NCBI GenBank assembly: GCA_031285845.1
Contig: JAITVK010000015.1
Span: 1 to 64,000, forward strand
DNA length: 64,000 nt
Source of the DNA: Propionibacteriaceae bacterium
GTDB lineage: Bacteria > Actinomycetota > Actinomycetes > Propionibacteriales > Propionibacteriaceae
Direction of reading: 5' to 3'
Of this stretch, positions 7,894 through 16,690 are shown piece by piece. The position numbers were made by a program, and so were the translations under genes. How positions within the stretch are numbered: the first letter of the stretch is position 1; each line of letters opens with the position of its first letter. The notes beneath the pieces were generated by a model. The model saw only the letters and a program-made list of their open reading frames with translations. It searched no databases and was not told the origin of the DNA.

Positions 7894-10323
7894 ATGGCTA
7901 TAACCGTACCGACATTGGACAAGACCGAACTTGATCGCATCGACGCCTGGTGGCGCGCCTGCAACTATCTGACCGTGGGTCAGATCTATCTGCAAGACAA
8001 CCCGCTGCTGAAACGCGCGCTGACTCCCGATGACATCAAGCCGCGTCTGCTCGGACACTGGGGAACCTCCTCTGGGCTGGGCTTCATCTACGCCCACCTC
8101 AACCGTTTGATTCGCGTCACCGGTCAGGACTGTCTCTACATCGCCGGCCCTGGTCACGGCGGTCCGGCTCTGGTCGCCGCGTCGTACCTTGAAGGCTATT
8201 ACTCGGAGGTCTTCCCTCGCATCACTCGCGACGACGAGGGTCTGCGGCTGTTGTTCCGGCAGTTCTCCGCTCCCGGTGGCATCCCGTCGCATGCGTCGGT
8301 GACCACCCCAGGGTCGATTCATGAAGGTGGCGAGTTGGGGTACGCGCTCAGTCATGCGTTCGGAGCCGCCTTCGACAACCCTGACCTGCTGGTGGCGGCC
8401 GTGGTCGGCGACGGCGAAGCTGAGACCGGCCCGCTGGAAGGCGGGTGGAAGGGCATCTCGTTCCTCAACCCGGTCCACGATGGCGCGGTGTTGCCGATTC
8501 TGCATCTCAACGGCGCCAAGATTGCCGGGCCGACCGTCTTGGCTCGCAAGGATCCGGTCGAAGTTCAGGAACTGTTCGAAGGCCACGGTTACGAGGTCCT
8601 GTGGGTCGAAGGCGATGATCTGCCGTGGATGCACGAGCGTTTCGCCAACACCTTGGCGTACGCCTGGGCCAGGATCCGCGAGATTCAGCAGGAGGCCCGC
8701 GCCGACCAGTCGTGGGATGGACCGATGCCGAAGTGGCCGATGATCATTCTGCGGACCCCGAAAGGCTGGACCGGACCGAAGCTGGTCGACGGCCAAGTCG
8801 TCGAAGGAACCTGGCGGGCCCACCAAGTGCCGCTGGCGGCAGTCAAGGAGAACCTTGACCATCTGGCGATGCTCGATCAGTGGATGCGTTCGTATCGCAT
8901 CAGTGAGTTGTTCAACCCCGATGGTTCGCTGACGGAGTTGGTCCAGTCGAACAATCCGGCCGGTGACAAGCGGATGAGCGCGTCGACCTATGCCAATGGC
9001 GGACTTCGCACCGAAGAACTCGACCTGCCCGACTATCGGGAGTACGGCGTGGAGGTGACCGACCAGACTCGCGGCACGACCCGTCTGGAGTCGACCGCGA
9101 AACTGGGGGAGTACATGCGCGACATCTACACCCGCAACCCTCACACCTTCCGGCTGTTCTGCCCCGACGAGACCAACTCGAACCGACTGGGCGCGGTGTT
9201 CGAGGTCTCCGATCGGACGTTCATGGAGCCGACGAACGCCATCGACGTGCGTATCGGACGTCAGGGGCGGGTGATGGAGGTGCTCAGCGAGCACAACTGC
9301 CACGGCTGGCTCGACGGCTACACCCTGACCGGGCGTCACGGCATGTTCGCCACCTACGAAGCTTTCGCGATGGTGTCGGCCTCGATGACGATGCAGCAGT
9401 CGAAATGGCTGGAGGAAGCCAACCATCTCGAGTGGCGGGCCAAGGTCCCGTCGACCAACATCTTGCTGTCGTCGACCTGTTGGCGCAACGACCACAACGG
9501 TTTCTCTCACCAGTCGCCGATGTTGATCCAAGTGGTGTTGAACATGCGAGGCGACGTCTCGCGGGTCTACATGCCACCGGACGCCAACTGCCTGATGGAA
9601 GTGGCCGATCACTGCTTCACCTCGCGCAACTACGTGAACCTGATCGTGCAAGACAAGCAGCCGCAGCCCCAATGGTTGACCATGGATGAGGCGATCGAGC
9701 ATTGCACCCGCGGTTACGGCATCTGGGAGTGGGCTGGCAGTGACGGCTTGGGCACAGGCACGCCCGACATCGTGTTGGCTTGCGCTGGCGACGTCGTGAC
9801 GATGGAGACGGTGGCCGCGGCCGAGATTCTCAAGACCTTCCTGCCTCAGATGAAGGTACGGGTGGTCAACGTCGTGGATCTGATGAGTCTGTATCGGCCG
9901 AAGGACCATCCCCATGGGATGAGCGCCAAGGCCTTCTCGGATGTGTTCACCGACGATGTCGATGTCGTGTTCGCGTTCCACGGCTATCCGGGAGCCATTC
10001 ACCAACTGGTCCATGGTCGCCCCGACGCGGATCGTTTCCGGGCTCGTGGTTTCGTTGAGCAAGGCACGACGACCACCCCGTTCGACATGGTCGTACGCAA
10101 CAAGGTCGATCGTTACCACTTGGTGATGGATTGCATCAACAACGCGGCTCACAAACCGGCCGGCTCCCATGAGTTGTTCCAGTACTGTGAGCGGATGCTG
10201 GCCAAGCACGCGGAGTACATCGTTGAGCATCTGGAAGACATGCCGGAAGTGGGCCAGTGGGTCCTGGGCGGTGATCTGGGTTCGATGACCCCGCCGAAAC
10301 CCGTCAAAGCGAAGAAGGCCTGA
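7894..10323 (+). CDS. xfp: Phosphoketolase (xylulose 5-phosphate/fructose 6-phosphate)
   Basis: A thiamine diphosphate enzyme that splits xylulose 5-phosphate, and often fructose 6-phosphate, with inorganic phosphate into acetyl phosphate and glyceraldehyde 3-phosphate or erythrose 4-phosphate. Its 809 residues match the family length of about 800. The Y-I-A-G-P-G-H-G-G-P block and the G-D-G-E-A-E-T-G-P-L-E ThDP/metal motif are intact, followed by the pyrimidine-binding and C-terminal transketolase-like domains. With xylA-xylB nearby it gives a short route from xylose to acetyl phosphate. It is followed by tandem hairpins and faces purE on the opposite strand. Sequence alone does not fix its preference between the two substrates. 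Confidence 0.95.
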   Translation: MAITVPTLDKTELDRIDAWWRACNYLTVGQIYLQDNPLLKRALTPDDIKPRLLGHWGTSSGLGFIYAHLNRLIRVTGQDCLYIAGPGHGGPALVAASYLEGYYSEVFPRITRDDEGLRLLFRQFSAPGGIPSHASVTTPGSIHEGGELGYALSHAFGAAFDNPDLLVAAVVGDGEAETGPLEGGWKGISFLNPVHDGAVLPILHLNGAKIAGPTVLARKDPVEVQELFEGHGYEVLWVEGDDLPWMHERFANTLAYAWARIREIQQEARADQSWDGPMPKWPMIILRTPKGWTGPKLVDGQVVEGTWRAHQVPLAAVKENLDHLAMLDQWMRSYRISELFNPDGSLTELVQSNNPAGDKRMSASTYANGGLRTEELDLPDYREYGVEVTDQTRGTTRLESTAKLGEYMRDIYTRNPHTFRLFCPDETNSNRLGAVFEVSDRTFMEPTNAIDVRIGRQGRVMEVLSEHNCHGWLDGYTLTGRHGMFATYEAFAMVSASMTMQQSKWLEEANHLEWRAKVPSTNILLSSTCWRNDHNGFSHQSPMLIQVVLNMRGDVSRVYMPPDANCLMEVADHCFTSRNYVNLIVQDKQPQPQWLTMDEAIEHCTRGYGIWEWAGSDGLGTGTPDIVLACAGDVVTMETVAAAEILKTFLPQMKVRVVNVVDLMSLYRPKDHPHGMSAKAFSDVFTDDVDVVFAFHGYPGAIHQLVHGRPDADRFRARGFVEQGTTTTPFDMVVRNKVDRYHLVMDCINNAAHKPAGSHELFQYCERMLAKHAEYIVEHLEDMPEVGQWVLGGDLGSMTPPKPVKAKKA

Positions 10324-10336
10324 CATTTGGGGTCGA

Positions 10337-10375
10337 CGGTTCGCCGCTCGCGGCGAACCGTGCCCTTCGTGGGCA
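10337..10375. terminator. Tandem hairpins after xfp
   Basis: A perfect 10-bp stem, CGGTTCGCCG (10337-10346) and CGGCGAACCG (10351-10360) with a four-base loop, is followed at once by TGCCC/GGGCA (10361-10365 and 10371-10375). It lies between the convergent xfp and purE genes and may serve both. The remaining bases up to purE carry a diverged copy of the same sequence near 10413. Confidence 0.65.
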
Positions 10376-10492
10376 AGGTCCGCTGACGCGGCCGAAACCG
10401 GCGAGGTCGCTGGCGGCGAGCCGTGCCCGTGCTCGGCGAGCTGATCGCTTCGGCCGCCAGTCAGTCCCTCACAGGCGGTTCGTCGGCGGGTG

Positions 10493-11014
10493 TCAGGCCA
10501 GTTCGGCGCGCAGTTGCTCAGCGGCGGCTCGTACTTTGTCACCTTTGGCTTGAGCGCCTCGACGTAGGTCGGCCTGGAACTGCTCGACTTTGGCGCGCAA
10601 CGCTGGATCTGTGGCGGCCAGGATCCGCACGGCCAGCAACCCGGCGTTACGAGCTGCCCCCAAGCCGACCGTGGCGACCGGCACCCCAGCGGGCATTTGA
10701 ACGATGGACAACAGCGAATCCACGCCGTCGAGGTATTTCAACGGCACTGGCACTCCGATGACCGGCAGTGGCGTGACGGCGGCGACCACACCCGGCAGAT
10801 GGGCCGCGCCACCGGCTCCGGCGATGATGACCTGGATTCCACGGGCGGCCGCGCCGCGACCGAAAGCCAGCGTGTCGTCAGGCATACGGTGAGCCGAGAT
10901 GGCGTCGGCTTCGAACCCGATGCCGAACTCAGTCAGGGCTTTGGCGGCTTCGGCCATGATCGGCCAATCCGAATCAGAGCCCATCAGGATGCAGACACGC
11001 GGGGATGAATTCAT
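10493..11014 (-). CDS. purE: N5-carboxyaminoimidazole ribonucleotide mutase
   Basis: Converts N5-CAIR to CAIR in de novo purine synthesis. The 173-residue class I PurE has the M-G-S-D-S-D-W-P nucleotide-binding start, the S-A-H-R-M-P loop with the catalytic His, and [10 protein letters not shown]. The ATG at 11014 is preferred, with AGAGGT just upstream; an earlier in-frame start at 11065 adds 17 atypical residues. Class I PurE normally works with PurK, which is not in the window. It stands alone on the reverse strand and diverges from the nicotinate phosphoribosyltransferase gene. Confidence 0.94.
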   Translation of the reverse strand: MNSSPRVCILMGSDSDWPIMAEAAKALTEFGIGFEADAISAHRMPDDTLAFGRGAAARGIQVIIAGAGGAAHLPGVVAAVTPLPVIGVPVPLKYLDGVDSLLSIVQMPAGVPVATVGLGAARNAGLLAVRILAATDPALRAKVEQFQADLRRGAQAKGDKVRAAAEQLRAELA

Positions 11015-11131
11015 GGGATTACCTCTTTCGACCAGTCCGGGATGACGGGCACCAGCGTACCTCACGCCAGATCACGAGCTCAGGGCTTCCACCGCTACCC
11101 GGCTCAGTTCCAGGTCGGGCGACGAAAGCAA

Positions 11132-11137
11132 TAAGAT
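11132..11137 (+). promoter_or_regulatory. -10 element for leaderless pncB
   Basis: TAAGAT ends seven bases before the ATG at 11145. This argues against the GTG at 11139, which would lie only two bases from the hexamer and upstream of the expected transcription start. Confidence 0.5.
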
Positions 11138-11144
11138 CGTGATC

Positions 11145-12488
11145 ATGACCTACCATTGCACGACGGCCCTGTTGACCGACGAATATGAGCTCACCATGGT
11201 CCGGGCCGCGCTGCAAGCCGGGACAGCCAACCGTCAATGCGTGTTCGAGTTGTTCGCTCGGCGCTTGCCTTCTGGACGACGGTACGGCGTGGTGGCCGGT
11301 GTCGGTCGCGCTCTTGACGCGTTGGCGGATTTCCACTTCGGCGAGCCGGAGTTGGAATACCTGCGCGGCGCGTCGATCATCGACGACGCGACGGCGAGCT
11401 TCCTGGCTGACTATCGTTTCAGCGGGTCGATCTGGGGCTACGGTGAAGGCGATCTGTACTTCCCCGGCTCGCCGCTGGTCATCGTCGAGGGCACGTTCGC
11501 TGAGGCGGTCGTGTTGGAGACCATCTTGTTGTCGATCTACAACTACGACTCCGCAGTCGCCTCGGCCGCTTCGCGGATGACGTTGATGGCCGAGGACCGG
11601 CCGTGCATCGAGATGGGTTCGCGACGCATCAACGAGCACGCCGCGATCGCCGCCGCCCGAGCCGCCTACATCGCTGGTTTCGCGTCGACCTCCAACTTGG
11701 AGGCCGGTCGCAGCTACGGCATTCCCACTTCGGGCACAGCCGCCCATGCTTTCACGCTATTGCACGACAACGAGGAGGACGCCTTCCGGGCGCAGATCGC
11801 CACCTTGGGTGAGGACACCACCTTGTTGGTGGACACCTACGACATCGAAGCTGCGGTCAGGATGGCGGTGCGCATCACCGACGGACGTCTGGGAGCCGTA
11901 CGCATCGACTCCGGTGACTTGACCGCCACCGCGCGCGACGTGCGGGCGTTGCTGGACGAGCTGGGGGCGACCAAGACCCGTATCATCGTGACCTCTGACC
12001 TCGACGAGTGGCAACTGGCGGCCCTGGCGGGGGCGCCCGTCGACGGCTACGGTGTCGGGACATCGCTGGTGACCGGCTCCGGCGCTCCGACCTGTTCGAT
12101 GGTCTACAAGATGGTCGCTCGTGCCCAATCCGATGATCCGGGCGCTCCAATGGTGCCGGTGGCGAAGAAGTCGACCGCCAAGGCCACGGTCGGGGGCCGC
12201 AAACAAGCGGTGCGTCGGCTCGACGATCGTGGCGTGGCCACCCAAGAGTTGGTCAGCGTCGGCCCGATCGCCGACTCGGGCCACCAGGATCGCGCGCTGT
12301 TGAGGCAGTTGGTTCGTGATGGTTCGATCATTGGCGACGAACCCTTGCAGGCAGCGCGCGCCCGACATGAGCAGGCCCGGGCCGAGCTTCCACGCGACGG
12401 CTACAAGATGAGCCGCGGCGAGCCGGTGATCCCGACGTACTATCTGGACGCGACTGGCGCGGTGTTGCCGACACCGTACGGCGGCTGA
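11145..12488 (+). CDS. pncB: Nicotinate phosphoribosyltransferase
   Basis: Makes nicotinate mononucleotide from nicotinate and PRPP in NAD salvage. It has 447 residues. The N-terminal L-T-D-E-Y-E-L-T-M motif, the phosphohistidine region S-G-T-A-A-H-A-F (about residue 200), R-I-D-S-G-D-L and the G-V-G-T-S-L-V-T phosphate-binding loop are all present. The start at 11145 is chosen from the leaderless-type promoter. It is monocistronic, divergent from purE, and the next gene (lytR-like) begins 269 bases later. That gap shows no clear feature beyond a CATAGT hexamer near 12731. Confidence 0.93.
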   Translation: MTYHCTTALLTDEYELTMVRAALQAGTANRQCVFELFARRLPSGRRYGVVAGVGRALDALADFHFGEPELEYLRGASIIDDATASFLADYRFSGSIWGYGEGDLYFPGSPLVIVEGTFAEAVVLETILLSIYNYDSAVASAASRMTLMAEDRPCIEMGSRRINEHAAIAAARAAYIAGFASTSNLEAGRSYGIPTSGTAAHAFTLLHDNEEDAFRAQIATLGEDTTLLVDTYDIEAAVRMAVRITDGRLGAVRIDSGDLTATARDVRALLDELGATKTRIIVTSDLDEWQLAALAGAPVDGYGVGTSLVTGSGAPTCSMVYKMVARAQSDDPGAPMVPVAKKSTAKATVGGRKQAVRRLDDRGVATQELVSVGPIADSGHQDRALLRQLVRDGSIIGDEPLQAARARHEQARAELPRDGYKMSRGEPVIPTYYLDATGAVLPTPYGG

Positions 12489-12757
12489 GGCTCAAGCGAC
12501 CGACGTCCCACTGCGTGAGACCGTTTCGAGGCAGAATGGTTGTGCTCGGCGTGGCTGACTGGTCGTCGTCATCGGCTCAACCATACTGGAACTGATGTCA
12601 CATCATCGTCTTGTTTGTGCAAGGCACTGCCACAGTTCGTGTGTGGCTCTGGTGAGTCCGCTGCGGTCCATCGTGTCTGGATGGACATTGACCGCGGTCG
12701 CGCCGGCGCCTCGACCCAACTGCGGCGCAGCATAGTTTTCCGACCCCGGGAGCGAGA

Positions 12758-14215
12758 ATGACAGATGTAACGACCATCGCCCACCGTAGCCAGGTCGTGG
12801 TCGCGCGGCGAGGCTTCGCGCTGCTCGGCTTGGGGCTGGTCATTCCCGGGTCAGCTCAAGCCGCCCATGGATCGCGCCGCTTGGGGCGGACGGCGTTGAG
12901 CTTGTGGCTAGGTCTTCTGATCGTGGCGATCCTTACGGTCGCCGCGACGCTGCTGTTTCGCGACTTCATGATCGGGGTATTGGCCAATCCGTGGGTTCTG
13001 CGTGGAGCAGCCGTGGTCATTGTGGCGGTGACCGTGTTCTGGGTCCTCTTGACGATCGACACCTGGTGGATCTCCAGCCCCGCGCGTATGGGCGGGCGCA
13101 AAGGCGTGGTCTTCTCCATCGTCGCGCTCGTGTTGGCGCTGGGGCTGACCGTCGGGGGAGTCTGGGCAGGGCGGGCGGTGTGGGCCACCGGCGGAGCGCT
13201 GGGCAACATTTTCGCTGGCGGCGGCAATTCGAGTCAGAACAAGGGGCGGTTCAACTTCCTTCTGCTCGGCTCAGACGCCGGTCCAGACCGCTGGGGCATC
13301 CGGCCCGACTCCATCAATCTCGTGTCGGTCAACGCCGGCACCGGCCGTACTGTTATCTTCGGCTTGCCACGTAACTTGGAGTTGGTGCCTTTCCCTGACT
13401 CATCGCCGCTGCACGCTCTCTACCCCGACGGTTTCAGCGGTTGTGAATCCGAAGGCGACTGTCTGCTCAATTCGGTCTACTTGTTGGGCCAGGAGCACGC
13501 GGATCTGTATCCGAACGCCGCCGACCCGGGGATCCAAGCGATGTCGGAGGCGGTTAGCGCGATCACCGGTCTGGGGATCAACTACTACGCCATGATCGAC
13601 ATGCAAGGCTTCATCGACTTGATCGACGCGATGGGCGGAGTGAACATCACCATCAATCGCCGTGTGGCGCTCAACCCGGATGACAATGTCTGGCTGGAGG
13701 CCGGAGTCGATCGGCATTTGGACGGGTACGAGACGCTGTGGTTCGCGCGTGCCCGCGTGACCGTGTCGGACTACGATCGGATGCAGCGTCAGAAGTGCGT
13801 CATGGGGGCGATGCTGCGCCAGCTCAACCCGACCACGGTGGCCGCAAAATTCACGGAACTGGCTCAGGCGTCGGGTGACACGGCGAAAACCTCCGTGCCC
13901 CCGTCACAGATCGGGGCGTTGACCAGTCTGGCGCTCAAAGCCCGTGCCCTGCCGATCCAGTCGGTCTCGTTCACCCCGCCGCTGATCGACCCGGCCACAC
14001 CGGACTACGCCTTGATCCGGCAGACGGTGGCCGACACGATCAGCGGATCAGAAGCGCTGGACTCGGGGCAGCCAGTCCCCGTCACGACTCCAGAGCCCCA
14101 AGCCGCTCCAGCCGATCCGGTAACGACTGAGGCCGAGCCGACTGCGGTCGACGACACGACTCCGGTCGATCCGGGGACGACCGAGGAAGTAGGCGACGTC
14201 TGCTCGGTCAACTAG
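12758..14215 (+). CDS. LytR-CpsA-Psr (LCP) family cell-wall ligase
   Basis: LCP proteins transfer glycopolymers such as teichoic acids or arabinogalactan from lipid carriers to peptidoglycan on the outer face of the membrane. Of 485 residues, the N-terminus has a short basic region and three predicted membrane spans (about 45-68, 80-100 and 115-138). The LCP domain (about 160-400) has L-L-L-G-S-D, R-P-D-S-I-N-L-V and the arginine-bearing G-L-P-R-N. A Pro/Thr/Glu-rich tail (about 435-480) probably spans the wall. GGGAGCGAG precedes the ATG. The three-span N-terminus is longer than the single span typical of the family. It converges on the HExxH gene. Confidence 0.87.
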   Translation: MTDVTTIAHRSQVVVARRGFALLGLGLVIPGSAQAAHGSRRLGRTALSLWLGLLIVAILTVAATLLFRDFMIGVLANPWVLRGAAVVIVAVTVFWVLLTIDTWWISSPARMGGRKGVVFSIVALVLALGLTVGGVWAGRAVWATGGALGNIFAGGGNSSQNKGRFNFLLLGSDAGPDRWGIRPDSINLVSVNAGTGRTVIFGLPRNLELVPFPDSSPLHALYPDGFSGCESEGDCLLNSVYLLGQEHADLYPNAADPGIQAMSEAVSAITGLGINYYAMIDMQGFIDLIDAMGGVNITINRRVALNPDDNVWLEAGVDRHLDGYETLWFARARVTVSDYDRMQRQKCVMGAMLRQLNPTTVAAKFTELAQASGDTAKTSVPPSQIGALTSLALKARALPIQSVSFTPPLIDPATPDYALIRQTVADTISGSEALDSGQPVPVTTPEPQAAPADPVTTEAEPTAVDDTTPVDPGTTEEVGDVCSVN

Positions 14216-14242
14216 GGCGTGTTGATTGAGTCGCTGGGGCGG

Positions 14243-14656
14243 TCATGTCCGCCGAGACTGCGATGGAACCCGATAGCCGCCGTCGGCCAATCCGGCCCAT
14301 CGTTCCAACGGATGGCCTGCGCCACGTTCGCCGGTGCGCAGCCAACTGATGACCAAACCCGCCAGGTACGTCGGCCAGAAAGCTACGCCCAGCACGGCGT
14401 ACTGGGTGGAGTGTCTGGCCTCATGGTCGACCACTTTGGGCAGCGTGGCCGACAACTGCTCGAAGGTGGTGGCCGTGATGAGCACGTCGCCGATAGTGAA
14501 CGCTGAGGCCCCGGGCAGGTGGAGCCGGCAATGCTGCGCCAAGTAGAGATGATTTGGGCCGGGGCTGATCTGGGCCGAGCCTAGTCGCGCGACGGCCAAT
14601 CCCAGCGCGGTCGAACCGTTGATCCAGTTGGCCCAATGCCTGACCGCCCCGGTCAC
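14243..14656 (-). CDS. Small HExxH-motif protein coupled to corA
   Basis: A 137-residue protein. The GTG start overlaps the corA stop codon in a GTGA, so translation is coupled. It has a short N-terminal part, a central beta-rich segment (T-I-G-D-V-L-I-T) and the zinc-protease-like H-E-A-R-H at 78-82. A hydrophobic segment (about 89-106), likely membrane-associated, follows. The HExxH-Q-Y pattern recalls small uncharacterised actinobacterial proteins, but I do not recognise a named family. A third metal ligand is not obvious, so metal binding or proteolysis is only a possibility. The linkage to CorA suggests a role at the membrane. The longer upstream frame is antisense to nothing but corA itself and is rejected. 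Confidence 0.7.
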   Translation of the reverse strand: MTGAVRHWANWINGSTALGLAVARLGSAQISPGPNHLYLAQHCRLHLPGASAFTIGDVLITATTFEQLSATLPKVVDHEARHSTQYAVLGVAFWPTYLAGLVISWLRTGERGAGHPLERWAGLADGGYRVPSQSRRT

Positions 14657-15621
14657 AGCCAGTCGTTTTTCTTGAAGACGATGAACAGCGTGACCACGGC
14701 GACCACGATCAGCCCGGCGGCGCTGATCAGCCCGGCGGTCTCCGAAAACCCAGGGTAGGGGACGTTCATGCCGTACCAACCGGTGATGAGTGTGGGGACC
14801 GCCACAATCGCGGCCCAAGCCGCCAGCTTCTTCATCACTTCGTTCATGCGTGAGTCGTTGATCGCCAAACTGGCTTCGAACACCGATGTCATCAGGTCGC
14901 GCAACGAGTCGGTCCATTCCGAAGCCCGCAAGACGTGATCGTTGATGTCTTCCCAATAGGATCTCAACTCTTGGGGCCATTCTTCGGCCAGACTCTGGCG
15001 AATGATCGACGCCACGACATCGCGCGTTTGTGGAATCACCCGGTGCAAGGTGACTAACTCTCCGCGCATCAGAAAAGTCTTGCGCTGTACGGCTTTGATG
15101 TTGGGCTTGTCGGAGAACAGTTGGCGCGACAGATGGTCTGCCGTGGAGTCGAGTTGGTCCAAGATATCGAACTGCGCGTCGACGATGACATCCAACAGTC
15201 CTTGGAGCAGCCCGTTGGCTTTCCAGTCCACCAGATGGTGGTCTTGATGCCAGCGTTCGACCACCAGATCCATGTCCAAGGCGGCGTCCAACCGGATCGT
15301 GATCAGCGCCGATGGATAGATGTACGCGCTGATGCGGGAAGTGCGCACCTTGTGGCCGGTCGGCCGCAGCGCGTACGCGGTTAGGAAGGAATAACCGCTC
15401 AGGTGGGTGATCTTCGGACGTTCGCGGGCCGACAAAGCGTCTTCGAGGGTGTGCGGATCAGCGCCCACGGTAGAGCCAAACTCAGCCAGGTCGGCTGCGG
15501 TCGGGGCCACCGTGTCGTACCACACCAGTCCGGGTCCATTGATCAGGTCGGGCAAGTCGGACAAGCCAATCACGCGAGACGTCTGTCGACCGTCGAGCCA
15601 GTAGATGCTGCGCTGTTCCAC
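14653..15621 (-). CDS. corA: CorA-family divalent cation transporter
   Basis: A membrane channel of the CorA/ZntB superfamily, usually Mg2+ or Co2+ uptake. Of 322 residues, a large cytoplasmic alpha/beta domain is followed by a long stalk helix and two C-terminal membrane spans (about 260-280 and 290-313). The Y-G-M-N selectivity signature (about 283-286) lies between the spans, and the basic C-terminus (K-K-N-D-W-L) is typical. A G-M-N motif argues for Mg2+, but substrate is not proven. It starts at GTG with a leaderless-type promoter and is coupled to the downstream HExxH gene by a 4-base overlap. Confidence 0.9.
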   Translation of the reverse strand: MEQRSIYWLDGRQTSRVIGLSDLPDLINGPGLVWYDTVAPTAADLAEFGSTVGADPHTLEDALSARERPKITHLSGYSFLTAYALRPTGHKVRTSRISAYIYPSALITIRLDAALDMDLVVERWHQDHHLVDWKANGLLQGLLDVIVDAQFDILDQLDSTADHLSRQLFSDKPNIKAVQRKTFLMRGELVTLHRVIPQTRDVVASIIRQSLAEEWPQELRSYWEDINDHVLRASEWTDSLRDLMTSVFEASLAINDSRMNEVMKKLAAWAAIVAVPTLITGWYGMNVPYPGFSETAGLISAAGLIVVAVVTLFIVFKKNDWL

Positions 15622-15628
15622 GCCACAC

Positions 15629-15634
15629 AGTGTA
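15629..15634 (-). promoter_or_regulatory. -10 element for leaderless corA
   Basis: TACACT on the reverse strand ends seven bases before the GTG at 15621. No ribosome binding site is visible. Confidence 0.5.
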
Positions 15635-15715
15635 GTGCGCCCCCACCCTGACCAGATATCGAGGATGATGGGACGAACTCAACGCGTGACCGCCGATGAA
15701 ACGGTGCTTCTCAGA

Positions 15716-15861
15716 TGTTCCGGACGGAACACCTTCGTCAACCACTTCCCTGACTTCGGTTGTGGAAGTGAACTCCCACAACTCTCAGTCCGCGTCATTG
15801 TGATCCTGGGTGTTCACCCAGTCAACAATTTCGTCGGCTTCGGCAGCGAGAGCAAGCTCTC
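15716..15861. other. Run of four perfect inverted repeats in a non-coding stretch
   Basis: The 263 bases between corA and tRNA-Leu hold no credible gene but contain TGTTCC/GGAACA (15716-15731), TTGTGG/CCACAA (15760-15781), CTGGGTG/CACCCAG (15806-15821) and GAGAGC/GCTCTC (15848-15861). On the reverse strand they lie directly 3' of the tRNA gene. They could be a processed trailer, a small structured RNA, or a decayed element inserted beside the tRNA. Two of the repeats have only two-base spacers and may be protein-binding palindromes instead. Confidence 0.4.
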
Positions 15862-15884
15862 CCTGCTCTCAGCTTTCCTCATTG

Positions 15885-15969
15885 TGCCCAAGAGGGGAGT
15901 CGAACCCCTATGGCATCTTTCAGCCAGCCGGGTTTGAGCCGACCGCGTATACCATTCCGCCACTTGGGC
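15885..15969 (-). tRNA. tRNA-Leu (anticodon CAA)
   Basis: The reverse strand folds as a class II tRNA. The acceptor arm is GCCCAAG with CTTGGGC. The anticodon stem is GTCGG/CCGGC around the loop CTCAAAC, giving anticodon CAA, which reads UUG. A long variable arm (GGC/GCC) and the T-arm AGGGG-TTCGACT-CCCCT follow. The discriminator base is A and CCA is not encoded. It lies alone between corA and pdtaR. Confidence 0.95.
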
Positions 15970-16075
15970 TTGATCACTGGTTTGACGGCGATTCACCCGA
16001 ACCACACAACCAGAATCGACGTACATTCTGCCACACTGGCGGCAGTCTTGTCTCCTGGGGTTCCTAAGTGAGAGA

Positions 16076-16690
16076 ATGCATCTCGTGAGTGAGAAAGCTA
16101 CTGAACCCATGCGCGTGCTGGTCGCCGAAGATGAGGCGCTGATCCGACTTGACCTTGTGGAACTGTTGGAGGATTCCGGCTACACCGTGGTCGGCCAGGC
16201 CGGTGACGGCGAGGAAGCCGTCTCTATGGCGCGTGAATTGGATCCTGATGTAGTGGTGATGGACGTCAAGATGCCAAAGATGGATGGCATCACCGCTGCG
16301 GAGACCATCACTGAGGAACGCATCGCGCCGGTCGTCATCTTGACCGCGTTCTCGCAGCGCGATCTGATCGATCGCGCCAGCCGGGCGGGCGCGATGGCCT
16401 ATGTCATCAAGCCGTTCGACGCCTCAGACGTGATCCCGGCCATCGAGTTGGCCAAGGCTCGCTTCGCGCAATTGGTGTCAGTCGAAGCCGAGGTCGCTGA
16501 CTTGGAGGAACGGTTGGCCTCACGTAAGGTCGTCGATCAGGCCAAGGCTCTGCTCCAGGAGGGGCTCGGGCTCACCGAGGCGGAGGCTTTCCGGTGGATT
16601 CAGAAGACCGCCATGGATCTGCGCAAGCCGATGCGGGAAGTCGCGCAGGGAGTCATCGATCATGGGCGCCCAGCCAAGGGTGACCAGTGA
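16076..16690 (+). CDS. pdtaR: ANTAR-domain response regulator (PdtaR-like)
   Basis: A transcription antitermination regulator. Residues about 14-130 form a receiver domain (V-L-V-A-E-D-E-A-L-I-R; the phosphoacceptor Asp is in V-V-M-D-V-K-M-P), joined by a coiled coil to an ANTAR RNA-binding domain (about 140-198). The blocks L-T-A-F-S-Q-R-D-L and G-A-M-A-Y match mycobacterial PdtaR (Rv1626) closely. ANTAR proteins bind paired hexaloop hairpins in nascent RNA. Its partner kinase PdtaS is not in the window. ATG at 16076 or GTG at 16085 are both possible starts. It overlaps polA by four bases. Confidence 0.9.
   Translation: MHLVSEKATEPMRVLVAEDEALIRLDLVELLEDSGYTVVGQAGDGEEAVSMARELDPDVVVMDVKMPKMDGITAAETITEERIAPVVILTAFSQRDLIDRASRAGAMAYVIKPFDASDVIPAIELAKARFAQLVSVEAEVADLEERLASRKVVDQAKALLQEGLGLTEAEAFRWIQKTAMDLRKPMREVAQGVIDHGRPAKGDQ

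Noticed and set aside
7873-10542. An 889-codon open frame antisense to phosphoketolase
   Set aside because: It mirrors xfp codon structure on the opposite strand and has no recognisable domain; xfp is unambiguous.
14657-14980. Extending the HExxH gene upstream to 14980
   Set aside because: That part lies out of frame within corA and has an Arg/Gly-rich shadow composition; the GTGA overlap gives a natural start.
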